A DNA stretch of 64,000 nt from NCBI RefSeq assembly GCF_964028355.1, contig NZ_OZ034761.1, positions 1 to 64,000 on the forward strand, written 5' to 3'. Every line of letters begins with the position of its first letter. The stretch's first letter is position 1. A program made the translations under genes and the position numbers. The stretch is from Wolbachia endosymbiont (group B) of Gerris lacustris. GTDB taxonomy: Bacteria; Pseudomonadota; Alphaproteobacteria; Rickettsiales; Anaplasmataceae. Below are positions 8,320-17,481 of this stretch, piece after piece. Under the pieces are notes generated by a model. The model had not been told where the DNA came from, made no database searches, and saw only the letters and a list, made by a program, of their open reading frames with translations.

Positions 8320-9594
8320 TTAAGTTTTTAGTTTATGATACCAAAGTAGATAAATAAGTGTTCCGCTTAAAGGGAATAGACTTGATATTAACAATGTTTT
8401 TATAGAAGTCTCGTATATTATCCAGCAGCAAAAAGATACAGCCACACCTCCAATTAAAAATTTGCAGTAGCTTTTGTCTTGTATATTAACTTTGAGAAAA
8501 GCAAGGCTACATGCTAAGTAGATAAACAAAAATGACACCACAGAGATATCAATTATTGAAGTTACTTGCTCAGCAAAACTTTTGTTTGACGTTAGGATAA
8601 GTAAAATTAACACCCCTAAAGTACTGAGTATTATTCCCCAAAAAGGAGCATCGTACTTGTTTTTTTTGGCAAAAAATTGCGGCATTAATTTATCTTCTGC
8701 AAGGCCTAAGGTGACCTGTCCATCAGCTAAAAACCAAGCATTTAAATTACTTACAGAGACAATAAAAGCAATAACAGAAATGATCAAATGCCAATTACCT
8801 GGAAGCATAATTTTTACTGCGTCAACATATGGTGCTTTTGAACTTGCTAGGTCGTGACCGCTTATTAACCCCATGATTGAAAGGCTATTGATGAAATATA
8901 TCACAGCAACACAAATTGTTCCGAGCACAATGGCCCTTGGTATTGTCTTAGCTGGATTATTAACCGATCCTACAGGTGCTGTTGCTGATTCAAGTCCAAT
9001 AAAACACCATAGAGTAAGGAGTGTAGAACGAGCAAGAGTTTGCGATATTGTAAAATTTGATACTTCCTCACTTACAATAAAATTATTCCTATCAAAGAAA
9101 AATAGCCCTGCTATGGGTATTGCAAGAAGTGCAATAATTTTGACGATGGTCAGCAGAAGTTCAACACGGCCAGCAGTAGTTACTCCTCTTAAGTTTACTA
9201 GCATAATAGCTAAAATTAATATTATTTCTAAAAGCAAACGTATACCTTGTATATCATTATGAAAAAGGGGAGCTAAATAACCGATGCTTGCAATCGTTAC
9301 AGCAGTTGAGCTAACCCACGAGCTTACCCAATATGTCCAGCCAACAAAAAAAGCTGCTGTAGAGCCAAAGGCATGTTTCACATAAATATGTGGGCCACCC
9401 GTTTCTGGAAATTTTGCACATAGTGAAGCAAAAATCAAAGCAAGAGATATAGCGCCAAATCCTGATATCACCCAGCTTATGAGGCTATAAGCGCCATAAG
9501 GTGCAAGGCTAATTGGGAGCATAAAAATTCCAGAGCCGATTTGGCTACTAATCACCAAGGCAAGTACAGCTAAAAAGCCTATTTTATTTGACAC
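8320..9594 (-). CDS. APC-superfamily amino-acid/polyamine permease, copy 2
   Basis: This tandem paralogue of the 6963-8249 gene (424 residues) has near-identical N-terminal TM1 (GSGIFMLP, residues 22-29), the FPETGGPHIYVK loop and the TLWCFIGLESATAP segment. Divergence rises toward the C-terminus, so the duplication is old enough for substrate divergence. The two genes share orientation and a 70-base gap and may be cotranscribed, with this one first. Inner membrane, twelve predicted helices. Substrate (arginine, ornithine, agmatine, putrescine or other) cannot be told from sequence. Confidence 0.87.
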   Translation of the reverse strand: MSNKIGFLAVLALVISSQIGSGIFMLPISLAPYGAYSLISWVISGFGAISLALIFASLCAKFPETGGPHIYVKHAFGSTAAFFVGWTYWVSSWVSSTAVTIASIGYLAPLFHNDIQGIRLLLEIILILAIMLVNLRGVTTAGRVELLLTIVKIIALLAIPIAGLFFFDRNNFIVSEEVSNFTISQTLARSTLLTLWCFIGLESATAPVGSVNNPAKTIPRAIVLGTICVAVIYFINSLSIMGLISGHDLASSKAPYVDAVKIMLPGNWHLIISVIAFIVSVSNLNAWFLADGQVTLGLAEDKLMPQFFAKKNKYDAPFWGIILSTLGVLILLILTSNKSFAEQVTSIIDISVVSFLFIYLACSLAFLKVNIQDKSYCKFLIGGVAVSFCCWIIYETSIKTLLISSLFPLSGTLIYLLWYHKLKT

Positions 9595-9670
9595 AACAAT
9601 TTTTAATTTTTATCTGAATATATTAACAATATATTTGAAGCTCAGAAATTTCAATTGGTCTTTACAAAAT

Positions 9671-9698
9671 TTGCATTTTTTTAATTTGTGCATATAAT
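9671..9698 (+). promoter_or_regulatory. Candidate sigma-70 promoter for the 9732 gene
   Basis: TTGCAT (9671-9676), 16-base spacer, consensus TATAAT (9693-9698), 34 bases before the ATG at 9732. An AAGAGG ribosome site follows at 9722-9727. Confidence 0.42.
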
Positions 9699-9731
9699 AA
9701 AAAGTATATTAATAGATTATTAAGAGGTAGC

Positions 9732-11141
9732 ATGAATCCAAGGTTAAGAGATTTTTTGATTATTTGTGGGGGCATTTTACTGTTTATTTCTGCTATTGCA
9801 GCGTTAATTTTATCTCAATATTTGCTTGAAATTTTTTTCGGTGTGCTTTTTGAATTTCTTCTTGCTAAAACTTCAAGTGAAGTATTAGCATTTTTTGGAA
9901 CACTTGCAATTTTTTTAGCTGTTGGCGTTTCATGCTACGGACTACATAAGCTCTGTTCTATTTTTACAGAAAAGATTACAAGTAGCTATCAATCTTTCAA
10001 AAATGAAAATAGTGATGATAACATTTTTTCTGAAGTATATAATGACCCGACAATAGGATTGAAAGATAAGATTTTATTTTTTTCTATATACTCAATATAT
10101 TGTATCCAATTACCATTTTTGTATTGCTCATCGAAGATATCAGAGCTTAGCAGAACATTATCAAATAGTAGAGCGTTGGGTCTTAGAATATGTTTAGTGC
10201 TTATTAATACTATATTATTGATCCCAGTAGCACTTCTTGAGTTAATAAAGTATCCATTGATAAAGCTCTTCTCGCCTCTGGGTTTAAGTGTAAAGCAAAT
10301 GAGCTTTTTGTTTAATGTAAGTGATGTAGGCACCGGCAGTCAGAGTGTTCATACGAGTAGTTTTGAATACAGCATTCTCCAATGCGCTCAAGACTTAAAG
10401 CAGAAATTCGGAAATCAACCAAATATGCTCAATAAAGAGTTTGCAGACCACATAAATAATTCAGATGAGCTTACACCTCCACAAAAAGAGCAATTAAACC
10501 TTTATCTTAACTTTAATGGCTCCAATAGAGCAACTTATAGAGAATCAAGAACTGGATTAACGCTAACACAAGCTGCAAACTTAGTTTTAGCTGCAGCTAA
10601 GAATCAGAAGTTAGATGTAGACTTACTAAAATGCATGTTACTCATGCGTTTACAAGAAGGAAGTGGTGCATGTCATCTTGGAATGTTTAATCGTATTATT
10701 TATTCACTTAGTTGTCTTGAAGCAAAAAACAACTTTACAGTCGAGGTAAATGCTCAAGTATACGAAAGAATGCCGAGCATTACGGAAGAGTTTCTTAAGC
10801 ATTGTAAAAGTAAAAAGATGAAGATTTTAAAGGATAATTTTGACAATTTCTACTCTGAGAATGATATGGATCTTGAAGTAAAAGATAGTATGGGTAAGTT
10901 GATGGAAGAGGCAAAGCAATTTGTCTTTAATAAATTGTATATTGATTACTATAATAGATATGGTCAAGAAGTTGGAAGGGGCCCTATAAAGCAGAAATTG
11001 AAAGAACTAATTACAGATGAGGATATCAAGGAAGCAGTAAGTGCTGTAATAGATAATATAGAAATCCCTGAAAAACCATCTACTTATCTTGAAAAGATGA
11101 AAGCATTTTTTGCAGGGCATACAAGATTCTCTGCTGCTTAG
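9732..11141 (+). CDS. Hypothetical membrane protein (Wolbachia type)
   Basis: The 469-residue protein is not recognised. Residues about 8-35 and 45-75 are two long hydrophobic helices; a third hydrophobic stretch lies near 148-175 (LVLINTILLIPVALLELI). The remaining 270 residues are soluble, helical and charged, with no catalytic motif that I can see. The arrangement, an N-terminal membrane anchor with a large cytoplasmic or exported tail, is common among anaplasmataceal hypothetical proteins. A candidate promoter and the AAGAGG ribosome site support the start. It stands alone. Confidence 0.7.
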   Translation: MNPRLRDFLIICGGILLFISAIAALILSQYLLEIFFGVLFEFLLAKTSSEVLAFFGTLAIFLAVGVSCYGLHKLCSIFTEKITSSYQSFKNENSDDNIFSEVYNDPTIGLKDKILFFSIYSIYCIQLPFLYCSSKISELSRTLSNSRALGLRICLVLINTILLIPVALLELIKYPLIKLFSPLGLSVKQMSFLFNVSDVGTGSQSVHTSSFEYSILQCAQDLKQKFGNQPNMLNKEFADHINNSDELTPPQKEQLNLYLNFNGSNRATYRESRTGLTLTQAANLVLAAAKNQKLDVDLLKCMLLMRLQEGSGACHLGMFNRIIYSLSCLEAKNNFTVEVNAQVYERMPSITEEFLKHCKSKKMKILKDNFDNFYSENDMDLEVKDSMGKLMEEAKQFVFNKLYIDYYNRYGQEVGRGPIKQKLKELITDEDIKEAVSAVIDNIEIPEKPSTYLEKMKAFFAGHTRFSAA

Positions 11142-11343
11142 AGCTCTGAGACTTGCCTAAGCTTTGATTGTGAGTTAGGCGTGAAGTTAAAATTGGTATT
11201 TACAATTAACTCACAGCAAACTAAACGATGGCAACCCGGAAACACTTCAATTTTTCCTTATTGATTTGTAGCAGGTTCTTTGTTATGGTTATGAAAAGAA
11301 ATTTCAAACCTCATTAGTATACTTTGATAGGTTAGTGTTACAT
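11142..11343. other. Intergenic region with a 9-bp inverted repeat
   Basis: The arms TGTGAGTTA (11169-11177) and TAACTCACA (11207-11215) are perfectly complementary across a 29-base loop. There is no following T-run, so it is not a classic terminator. No gene is seen here. Confidence 0.3.
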
Positions 11344-12114
11344 ATGATAATATTGATAACAAATGATGATGGTTTTGAAAGTGAAGGAATAAGACTACTT
11401 AAAGAAATTGCACACAATTTTGCATCGGAAGTATGGATAGTGGCACCAGATACTGATAGGAGTGGAGCTGCAAGGTCTCTTGACTATCCAGTAAAGCAAT
11501 TTATTAAAATAAGTCAACATAGTGAAAGGGAGTTTAGTGTGTCTGGTACTCCCGCAGATTGTGTCATTATTGCACTAAATAAGATTATGAATAAAAAACC
11601 AGACTTAATATTGTCTGGAGTAAATATTGGATCAAATGTCGGCGATGATATTTGTTATTCAGGCACAATCGGTGCTGCAATGGAAGGTGCTGCAAGATCT
11701 ATACCTTCTATTGCGCTGAGCCAAGTTTATCATGATAAAATAGACTGGAACAATACAAAAGTTTTTGCACCAAAGGTTATCAGCAAGCTAATGAAAGTTG
11801 GTTGGCCTAAAGATATAGTGATGAGTATAAATTTTCCTGCTACAGAAAAAGTGAAAGGGGTCGAATTTGCTGAACAAGGTGAATATAACATTGATGGTGA
11901 TTTAACTTTTACTGAAAACTTAAATGGTTCTTTGAGCTTACATTGGTCTCGGGAACACTCAGGCAGTGGTAGTGTAGATAAAATAAAAGGAGGTTTTATT
12001 ACTATTACACCGATAAAATTAGATTTTACAGATTATGATATATTAAATGCTATGAAAAATTCTTGTGCAGAGGAATTTTCTTCTATAGCTAACACTCCTA
12101 TTGCTTCTGATTAG
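11344..12114 (+). CDS. surE: 5'/3'-nucleotidase SurE
   Basis: SurE dephosphorylates 5' and 3' nucleoside monophosphates and short polyphosphates in a metal-dependent reaction. The ATG at 11344 gives [11 protein letters not shown], placing the metal-binding NDDG at the family position (residues 6-9); a GTG at 11335 is possible but adds only three residues. Further motifs are [23 protein letters not shown], the [12 protein letters not shown] segment and the [12 protein letters not shown] helix. About 256 residues, the usual length. Its stop overlaps the convergent hisS stop by 4 bases. Confidence 0.93.
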   Translation: MIILITNDDGFESEGIRLLKEIAHNFASEVWIVAPDTDRSGAARSLDYPVKQFIKISQHSEREFSVSGTPADCVIIALNKIMNKKPDLILSGVNIGSNVGDDICYSGTIGAAMEGAARSIPSIALSQVYHDKIDWNNTKVFAPKVISKLMKVGWPKDIVMSINFPATEKVKGVEFAEQGEYNIDGDLTFTENLNGSLSLHWSREHSGSGSVDKIKGGFITITPIKLDFTDYDILNAMKNSCAEEFSSIANTPIASD

Positions 12115-13334
12115 ATATTTTCTACGGTTTTATCGCGAGCAATCATTTTTTCTTCACCCGTGTCCATATTTTTAATTTTTAAAGTTTTACTGCTTAGCTC
12201 TTCATCACCAAAGATTAATACAACTTTTGCATTTGCTTGATTTGCTTTTTTCATTCGGTTTTTTAGAGTTCCACTATATTCGTAAATCACATATAAACCA
12301 TTTCTGCGTAATTCACTTGCAAGTGTTAGAGCATGTTCTTCAGCTTCTCCACCGATTGGAATTATATAAATAGGCCTCTCTTTTTTTTCAGCATAGTTGA
12401 TTAATTCCATTATACGCTCAATCCCCCCTGCAAATCCTATTGCTGGAGTGTGTTTTCCACCTACTGAAGATACTAGATTATCGTATCTTCCACCGGCAAA
12501 AACTGCTCCTTGTGTACCTAAATCTTCTGTGACAAATTCAAATACTGTGTGACAATAATAGTCTAGACCTCGAACTAATTTGCTATTTACAGTGTAAGGT
12601 ATGCCAAGAGCTTGCAGTCCATTTAACACCTGGTCAAAGAAATATGAAGATTCTTTTGTATAATAATCACTGATTTTTGGTGCGTCAGAGATTATTTCTT
12701 TATCTGTCTTATCCTTAGAGTCTAATATTCTGAGTGGGTTTTTAATCAATCTATTTTGACTATCTTCTGATAGGTCATTTTGAAACTTTTTTAAATACGA
12801 TATTAAAGCTTCTCTATACTTACTTGTTGTTTCACTATCACCCAGAGAGTTGATTTCCAGCTTTACATTTTTATTGATGCCAAATTCAGTTAGTAAGTGC
12901 TGAGCGAGTGATATCAATTCAATATCAGCTTTTGGATCTTCTATGCCAAAAACCTCAAAATTTATCTGATGAAATTGCCTTTGTCTTCCCTTTTGCGGTC
13001 TTTCATAGCGAAATGCAGGCCCTATTGAAAATAATTTTATCGGCGTTTGCAGTTTTTTTTCAATGAGTAACCTAACAATAGCTGCAGTGAACTCAGGACG
13101 CAGAGTTATGCTCTTTCCCCCTTTATCAATAAAAGTATACATCTCTTTAGTGATAATATCTGAGCTATCACCTAAAGTCTTTGTAAAGACTTCTGTGTAT
13201 TCAAATATCGGAGTTTGAACAGGTAAAAAGCCGTATAAACTTGAGATTCTGCTTGCTGTTTGCTCTATGTGTTTAAACTTGTACCATTCATCAAACAGGA
13301 GATCTTTTGTTCCTCTAACTGTTTGATTAGTCAT
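12111..13334 (-). CDS. hisS: Histidyl-tRNA synthetase
   Basis: This class II synthetase charges tRNA-His. The ATG at 13334 ([13 protein letters not shown]) matches the family start; a longer in-frame extension upstream runs through the preceding gene and is rejected. Visible are motif 2 ([19 protein letters not shown]), the HisA-type histidine-specific [14 protein letters not shown], and [10 protein letters not shown] (motif 3), followed by the C-terminal anticodon-binding domain. 407 residues is normal. The ATG overlaps the nfu stop as ATGA, so the two genes are probably translationally coupled. Confidence 0.93.
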   Translation of the reverse strand: MTNQTVRGTKDLLFDEWYKFKHIEQTASRISSLYGFLPVQTPIFEYTEVFTKTLGDSSDIITKEMYTFIDKGGKSITLRPEFTAAIVRLLIEKKLQTPIKLFSIGPAFRYERPQKGRQRQFHQINFEVFGIEDPKADIELISLAQHLLTEFGINKNVKLEINSLGDSETTSKYREALISYLKKFQNDLSEDSQNRLIKNPLRILDSKDKTDKEIISDAPKISDYYTKESSYFFDQVLNGLQALGIPYTVNSKLVRGLDYYCHTVFEFVTEDLGTQGAVFAGGRYDNLVSSVGGKHTPAIGFAGGIERIMELINYAEKKERPIYIIPIGGEAEEHALTLASELRRNGLYVIYEYSGTLKNRMKKANQANAKVVLIFGDEELSSKTLKIKNMDTGEEKMIARDKTVENI

Positions 13335-13915
13335 AGCATAGTCTGTATACCTGAAACTTCTGGTATGTGATAGCTTAGCATATTCTGCACTCCTTGTTTT
13401 AAGGTAATTGCAGCACTTGGGCACCCAGAGCAAGCTCCTTGCAGTTCAACGTAAACTATTCCGTCTTTATAGCCACGAAATTTGATATCACCACCATCTT
13501 GAGCAACTGCAGGTTTAATATAACTTTCCATCAATTCTTTTATTCTATTTACAATTTCTATATCATTTTCATTAAAGAATTCTTCCTCTAGCATTTTATT
13601 ATCACTTACTCCTTCTTTATCAAATGCTTTTCCACCAGAAGTAAAGTGATCCATAATTGTAGTTAAAATTTCCACCTTTACTATATCCCAATTCATTCTA
13701 TCTGATTTTGTTACCGAAATAAAATCATGACCAAAAAATACTCTTACAACATGTTCTATTTGAAAAAGATTTACTGCTAGTTTGGAGTTCTTTATTTCAT
13801 CTGCATTTGAAAAATCAGCTGTTTCTCCTTCGCTCAGAATTTCAAAACCAGGAAGAAATTTCAGCGTGTTTGGGTTTGGTGTTTCTTCAATCTGGATAAA
13901 CATGTTATTTACCAT
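13331..13915 (-). CDS. Nfu-type Fe-S cluster scaffold protein
   Basis: The protein has an Nfu N-terminal domain ([18 protein letters not shown] near residues 6-23) and a C-terminal NifU-like domain with the cluster-binding pair C162 and C165 in GACSGCPS. Nfu proteins carry 4Fe-4S clusters to target apoproteins such as respiratory complex I and lipoyl synthase. Two starts are possible: 13915 (MVNN...) and 13903 (MFIQIEE); the latter fits the family better. The stop overlaps hisS as ATGA. Confidence 0.92.
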   Translation of the reverse strand: MVNNMFIQIEETPNPNTLKFLPGFEILSEGETADFSNADEIKNSKLAVNLFQIEHVVRVFFGHDFISVTKSDRMNWDIVKVEILTTIMDHFTSGGKAFDKEGVSDNKMLEEEFFNENDIEIVNRIKELMESYIKPAVAQDGGDIKFRGYKDGIVYVELQGACSGCPSAAITLKQGVQNMLSYHIPEVSGIQTML

Positions 13916-13964
13916 GACAATTATAATTGTTACTATTTAATCATAAAATGATAAAAAAATATAC

Positions 13965-14324
13965 ATGTCATTCATCTTCTTCCTTTTTTTGATATTCACA
14001 ATAATCACGTTTGTTTTACCTAGCATTGTTGTATTTTTTCTCTTTTTGGCAAAGAGAAATAACATAAGTTTTATGATGAACTCTATATTAAGTAAGTTTT
14101 TGAACGAATTTAACAGCAGTAAAAGTTACACCAAAAATTACACTGGTGATAATATGTCCAAAGATGAAGCATTAAAAATACTGGGGCTGAATTCCGAGGC
14201 AAGCCAAAATGAAATCAATAAGGCATACCAAAATTTAATGAAACTGGTCCATCCAGACAAGGGAGGCTCGGAATATTTTGCACAAAAGTTAAACGCAGCA
14301 CGTGATAGATTGCTAAAGACCTAA
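13965..14324 (+). CDS. Membrane-anchored J-domain protein (Pam18/DjlA-like)
   Basis: This 119-residue protein has one N-terminal transmembrane helix (residues about 3-30) and a C-terminal J domain with the Hsp70-activating HPDKGG tripeptide core (H96-P97-D98). J-domain proteins stimulate DnaK ATPase; an inner-membrane anchor with a short linker is like mitochondrial Pam18/Tim14 and its alphaproteobacterial relatives. Its last 20 codons are duplicated about 2 kb downstream (16,280-16,340), marking the boundary of a tandem duplication that created the next two ankyrin genes. Confidence 0.85.
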   Translation: MSFIFFLFLIFTIITFVLPSIVVFFLFLAKRNNISFMMNSILSKFLNEFNSSKSYTKNYTGDNMSKDEALKILGLNSEASQNEINKAYQNLMKLVHPDKGGSEYFAQKLNAARDRLLKT

Positions 14325-14993
14325 TTTTTAACTATTGTTTTCTCTGTAAATTTTACTTGTAAATACTAAATCATGTGATACAAAGCCAAGGGCGTTGTCT
14401 TATAGGAGGTATTTGATGCGAAAATACAGAATAGAAGAGTTAAGGAATAAATTGTTTATTGCTATAAACAAACTTGATTTTGAGAAAGTTAAAAGATGTG
14501 TTAGAAAAGCAAAGATTAAAGGTGTACAAAATGATATTATTAATGGTAAGCAATATGGCATGGCACCTATACATTTTGCTACTTACAGAGCTAACTCAAA
14601 GATATTGCAGTTTTTGATTAACAATGGTGCTCGTGTTAATGCTGTGAGTGATGCGTGCATTGTTCCTTCCGTATCCATTATTGTAACATATGATATGGAG
14701 AAAGTTGTATTTGATTGTATTCACGGCAACACTAGCTTTCAAGGAATGCAAAATTTTACAGCTTTACACTTAGCACTTTATCGGTGTCGATTAGATATAG
14801 CAAAAGTTCTGCTTGATCATAATATTGATGTTAACATTAGAAGTACAAATGGCAAAATAGCATTTGAGGTTATTCCAGGTTATGAAAGTCTTTGCAGTGA
14901 TGGCTGTGACGTAGAAAAAATATTCTTAGCTGTGTTAAGATTTCATAAAAATAATTGTACAGAACTATTACTTTCTGCTAGAATAAATACTAA

Positions 14994-16096
14994 TACCAAC
15001 TCTCATTATTAATGAACCAAATAAGAAGCATTGCAGAGTTGTTTAACCGTGGAAGGGGAAAGAGAGGTAATAAATTTACACAAAGCGCTCTCAAGCAGAA
15101 CAATTGTATCGTAGATTTTATTGCGCAAAATGTTCTGTTTTATATATAACCAAAACCTCTCAACAGGATTGAGGTCAGGTGAGTATGGTGGTAGGTATAT
15201 AATTTCGATATTTTTAGGTATCTTTAAACTTTTTGACTTATGCCAACTAGCGCAATCCATCACGAGAAAAGCCTTTCGTATTCCTAAATATTGCGACATC
15301 TGTTCAAGGAATATATTTATACAAGCAGTGTTGACGTTTGGTGCAAATAAGCTAAAATTCTCTCCATTTCTGGGATTAACTGCACTATAGAGATAAAAAT
15401 TTTCCCTACCTAATTTTACCTTAACCTGTGTCCTACTGCCTTTTTTAAACCACCCATGTCCAACTTTTGAATGTGTACCAAACCGTGATTCATCGAAGAA
15501 AAATAGCTCTTTTTCAGAATGCATGACAATAGTTTCATTGAGGTTTTTTTTTAAACTCCTCTTGCTTATTTTTATCCTGTCCACTATGAACTGGTCTTGG
15601 TGTGATATATGAGAATTTCATTCTTTGCATATTACGATGTATTGTGGATTTGCTGATATTCAAACCAAATCTTTCTTGGATTCTTATTCTCATTTCTCTA
15701 ATAGTAATATTGGGGTTTTCCTCTATCCACACCTCAATTTGTTCAAGTTGACTTTGGTTCAATATAGTTTTTCTACGGCGTTGAGGTGGAGAAAATAATT
15801 TTTCTTCTCTTCCAAATTTTATGTGCTTTATCCATGTAGTAATTGCCTTTCTCGAAATGCAACATATTTTTGCTACAGCTGTTATACTGTGCTTTTTTGC
15901 TGCAATTACAGCATTTAGTTTTTTTGCAACATACGCATTATTTCTTACTTTCTTCAGCATCTCTTTTGCTGATTCCACCACTTTTTCATCCAATAATTTT
16001 GATCTTAATGCCATCTAAACCTCGCTATTTTACTTACTCCAGTATGGCTTTTTTTCCATTATTGTCTATTCGTTGCTTGTATAGCGGGAATTGGTA
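14994..16096 (-). mobile_element. IS630-family element, copy 1 (inserted in ankyrin gene 1)
   Basis: The 1103-bp element runs from TACCAACTCTC to the inverted CCAATTCCCGC-type end. It is flanked by the direct repeat TAA at 14991-14993 and 16097-16099. The terminal inverted repeats are imperfect (TACCAAYTCYC). Five full copies of equal length occur in this window. The 3-bp target duplication is supported by restoration of the host gene frame. Confidence 0.88.
15009..16014 (-). CDS. IS630-family transposase, copy 1 (two frames)
   Basis: OrfA (16014-15535, 159 residues) has two helix-turn-helix regions for end binding. OrfB (frame read from about 15584 to 15009) carries the DDE catalytic core: FFFDESRFG, LVMDCASWHKS and the YSPDLNPVERFW signature. 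The frames meet at a run of nine A (T9 at 15544-15552 on the plus strand), where ribosomal frameshifting or polymerase slippage would join them into one protein of about 300 residues. The catalytic acids are all present, so the copy may be active. Confidence 0.85.
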
Positions 16097-16192
16097 TAAG
16101 TATGAAAAACTTTATCAATGTCCTGAAAGTTCATTAAGCAATTTAACGATATCTAAAAGTATGCATCAAATGTCCTTTTAAATCAGTTAAAA

Positions 16193-16221
16193 CAAGCACT
16201 CAAGTCTGAGTGCTTGTTTTT
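16193..16221 (+). terminator. Rho-independent terminator after ankyrin gene 1
   Basis: A perfect 10-bp stem CAAGCACTCA (16193-16202) / TGAGTGCTTG (16207-16216) with an AGTC loop is followed by T5. A homologous hairpin follows ankyrin gene 2. Confidence 0.8.
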
Positions 16222-16279
16222 CTATCCCTTATTTCCTTTTCTAAAGTAGATTGCTTCTTATTAAGAGCAAAAAAATTTG

Positions 16280-16340
16280 AATAAGGAAGCTCAGCATGTC
16301 TTGTACAAAAGTTAAAGTGATAGGTTGTCGGAAGACCTAA
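16280..16340 (+). repeat. Duplicated 3' end of the J-domain gene
   Basis: This stretch aligns with the last 60 bases of the J-domain gene (14264-14337): ACAAAAGTTAAA, GTGATAG, then AAGACCTAATT followed by a CACTATTG/AACTATTG tail. It is out of frame and cannot be translated as a J domain. It marks the second copy of a tandem duplication unit containing [J-domain tail + ankyrin gene + terminator]. Confidence 0.7.
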
Positions 16341-16618
16341 TTCTTCACTATTGAAATTTTTTCTCTATAAATTTCACTTGTGCATACTCAATTACATGAT
16401 ATAAAGCCGGGAATGTTATTTTTTTAAAGGTGTTTTGATGCCAATAAGTGTTGAGAAATTAAGAAAAGAATTACTTGCTGCTATAAGCATAGGTAATTTT
16501 CAGAAAGTTGAAAAATATGTTGAAGAGGCAAAGAGTGAGCATGTAAAGAATGAGGTTTTGAATAGTAGAGAGCACGTTATAAATCCTCTGCGTCTTGCTA
16601 CTCAAAAACGTAACTTAA

Positions 16619-17481
16619 GAGCCTGTTCATAATCTTTTGAGGAGCAAGGCAGTAAAAGCTAGAACGACCATTTGTAGTCTAGTATTGAGTTTACGCTCGC
16701 AATTTTTCCATAACCGTCTACACTTTTCCAGCCAAGCAAAAGAACGCTCTACAACCCACCTTTTTGGCAATACAACAAAGGTATGTAATTCACTTCGTTT
16801 TATTACTTCAACGGTTGCACCAATAGTCGTTTTTATTTGAGTTGCAAAATTTTCTCCTGTATAACCTGCATCAACTAGTATATTTTGAACTTCGGAAAGA
16901 TTTTTTCTTGCGTTACAAATCATCTCTACAGCAGCAGTACGATCTCCGATATTAGCTGTAGTAATATAAATTGCATGTGGCAAACCTTGCGTATCTACTG
17001 CAATATGACGCTTTATTCCTGAAATTTTCTTGCCGGCATCATAACCTTTTTCTTCAGCAATATCGGTGTTTTTTACACTTTGAGCATCAATGATGCAGAA
17101 GCTTGTTTTTGTATTCCGACCACTGTTGAAACGAACCTCTCCAACTAATTTTTTTTAAGACAATTTCTAGAACACTTTCTCTATCTTCATTCGGTTTTTT
17201 ACTCCATCTCTTGAAGTAATCGTAACAATTGCGCCATTTTGGAAACTCTTTTGGTAGCATTCGCCACTGACAGCCACTTTTTAGCACATAAAGTACACCG
17301 CAAAATAACTCATATAAATCCAGTTTTCTTGGTTTTGTTTTTTTTCTACAGGATTCTAGATCTGGTAATATAATCTCAAATCTTTCCCGACTTATATCAC
17401 TTGGGTATACACTCCTCATATATCCTAACTTATATACATTATCTCTTAGTTTATTCCTTTCTTGAGATCATGTACAGGTTC
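16619..17481 (-). mobile_element. IS5-family element inserted in ankyrin gene 2
   Basis: This 863-bp element has imperfect terminal inverted repeats: GAGCCTGTTCATAATCTTTT at the left and, inverted, GAACCTGTACATGATCTCAA at the right. The direct repeat TAA (16616-16618 and 17482-17484) is the 3-bp TNA duplication expected for the IS5/IS1031-type groups. Only one full copy is seen; a short sequence resembling its right end occurs at 25133-25150. Confidence 0.87.
16627..17419 (-). CDS. IS5-family transposase (two frames)
   Basis: OrfA (17419-17087, 110 residues) contains the N-terminal segment with SGCQWRMLPKEFPKW. OrfB, open upstream of its first ATG at 16983 and ending at 16627, carries the DDE core: IIDAQSVKN (first D), ILVDAGYTGENF (second D), and the C-terminal RWVVERSFAWLEKCRRLWK with the final E. 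The frames meet at an A8 run (T8 at 17149-17156 on the plus strand), a likely slippage site. All three acidic residues are present. Confidence 0.84.

Larger units (their letters stand above)
14416..16181 (+). pseudogene. Ankyrin-repeat gene 1, disrupted by an IS630-family element
   Basis: The ATG at 14416 follows an AGGAGG ribosome site (14405-14410). Residues about 45-85 and 120-160 are ankyrin repeats (MAPIHFATYRANSKILQFLI; FTALHLALYRCRLDIAKVLL). The frame enters the IS630 copy at 14994. Removing the element and one copy of the flanking TAA joins codon ACT to AAG TAT GAA and yields a 219-residue protein. It ends KYEKLYQCPESSLSNLTISK plus a short tail, the same C-terminus as the paralogue at 16438. 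The gene was therefore intact before insertion. It lacks the long central region of the paralogue. The interrupted 5' part could still be translated to a stop at 15010-15012 inside the element. Confidence 0.8.

Noticed and set aside
12111..13433. Longer hisS start at 13433
   Set aside because: The extra 33 residues overlap the nfu gene and are not family-like; the ATG at 13334 gives the normal start.
15121..15390. 89-, 65- and 85-codon ORFs repeated in every IS630 copy
   Set aside because: They are antisense to the transposase frames and recur only because the element does.
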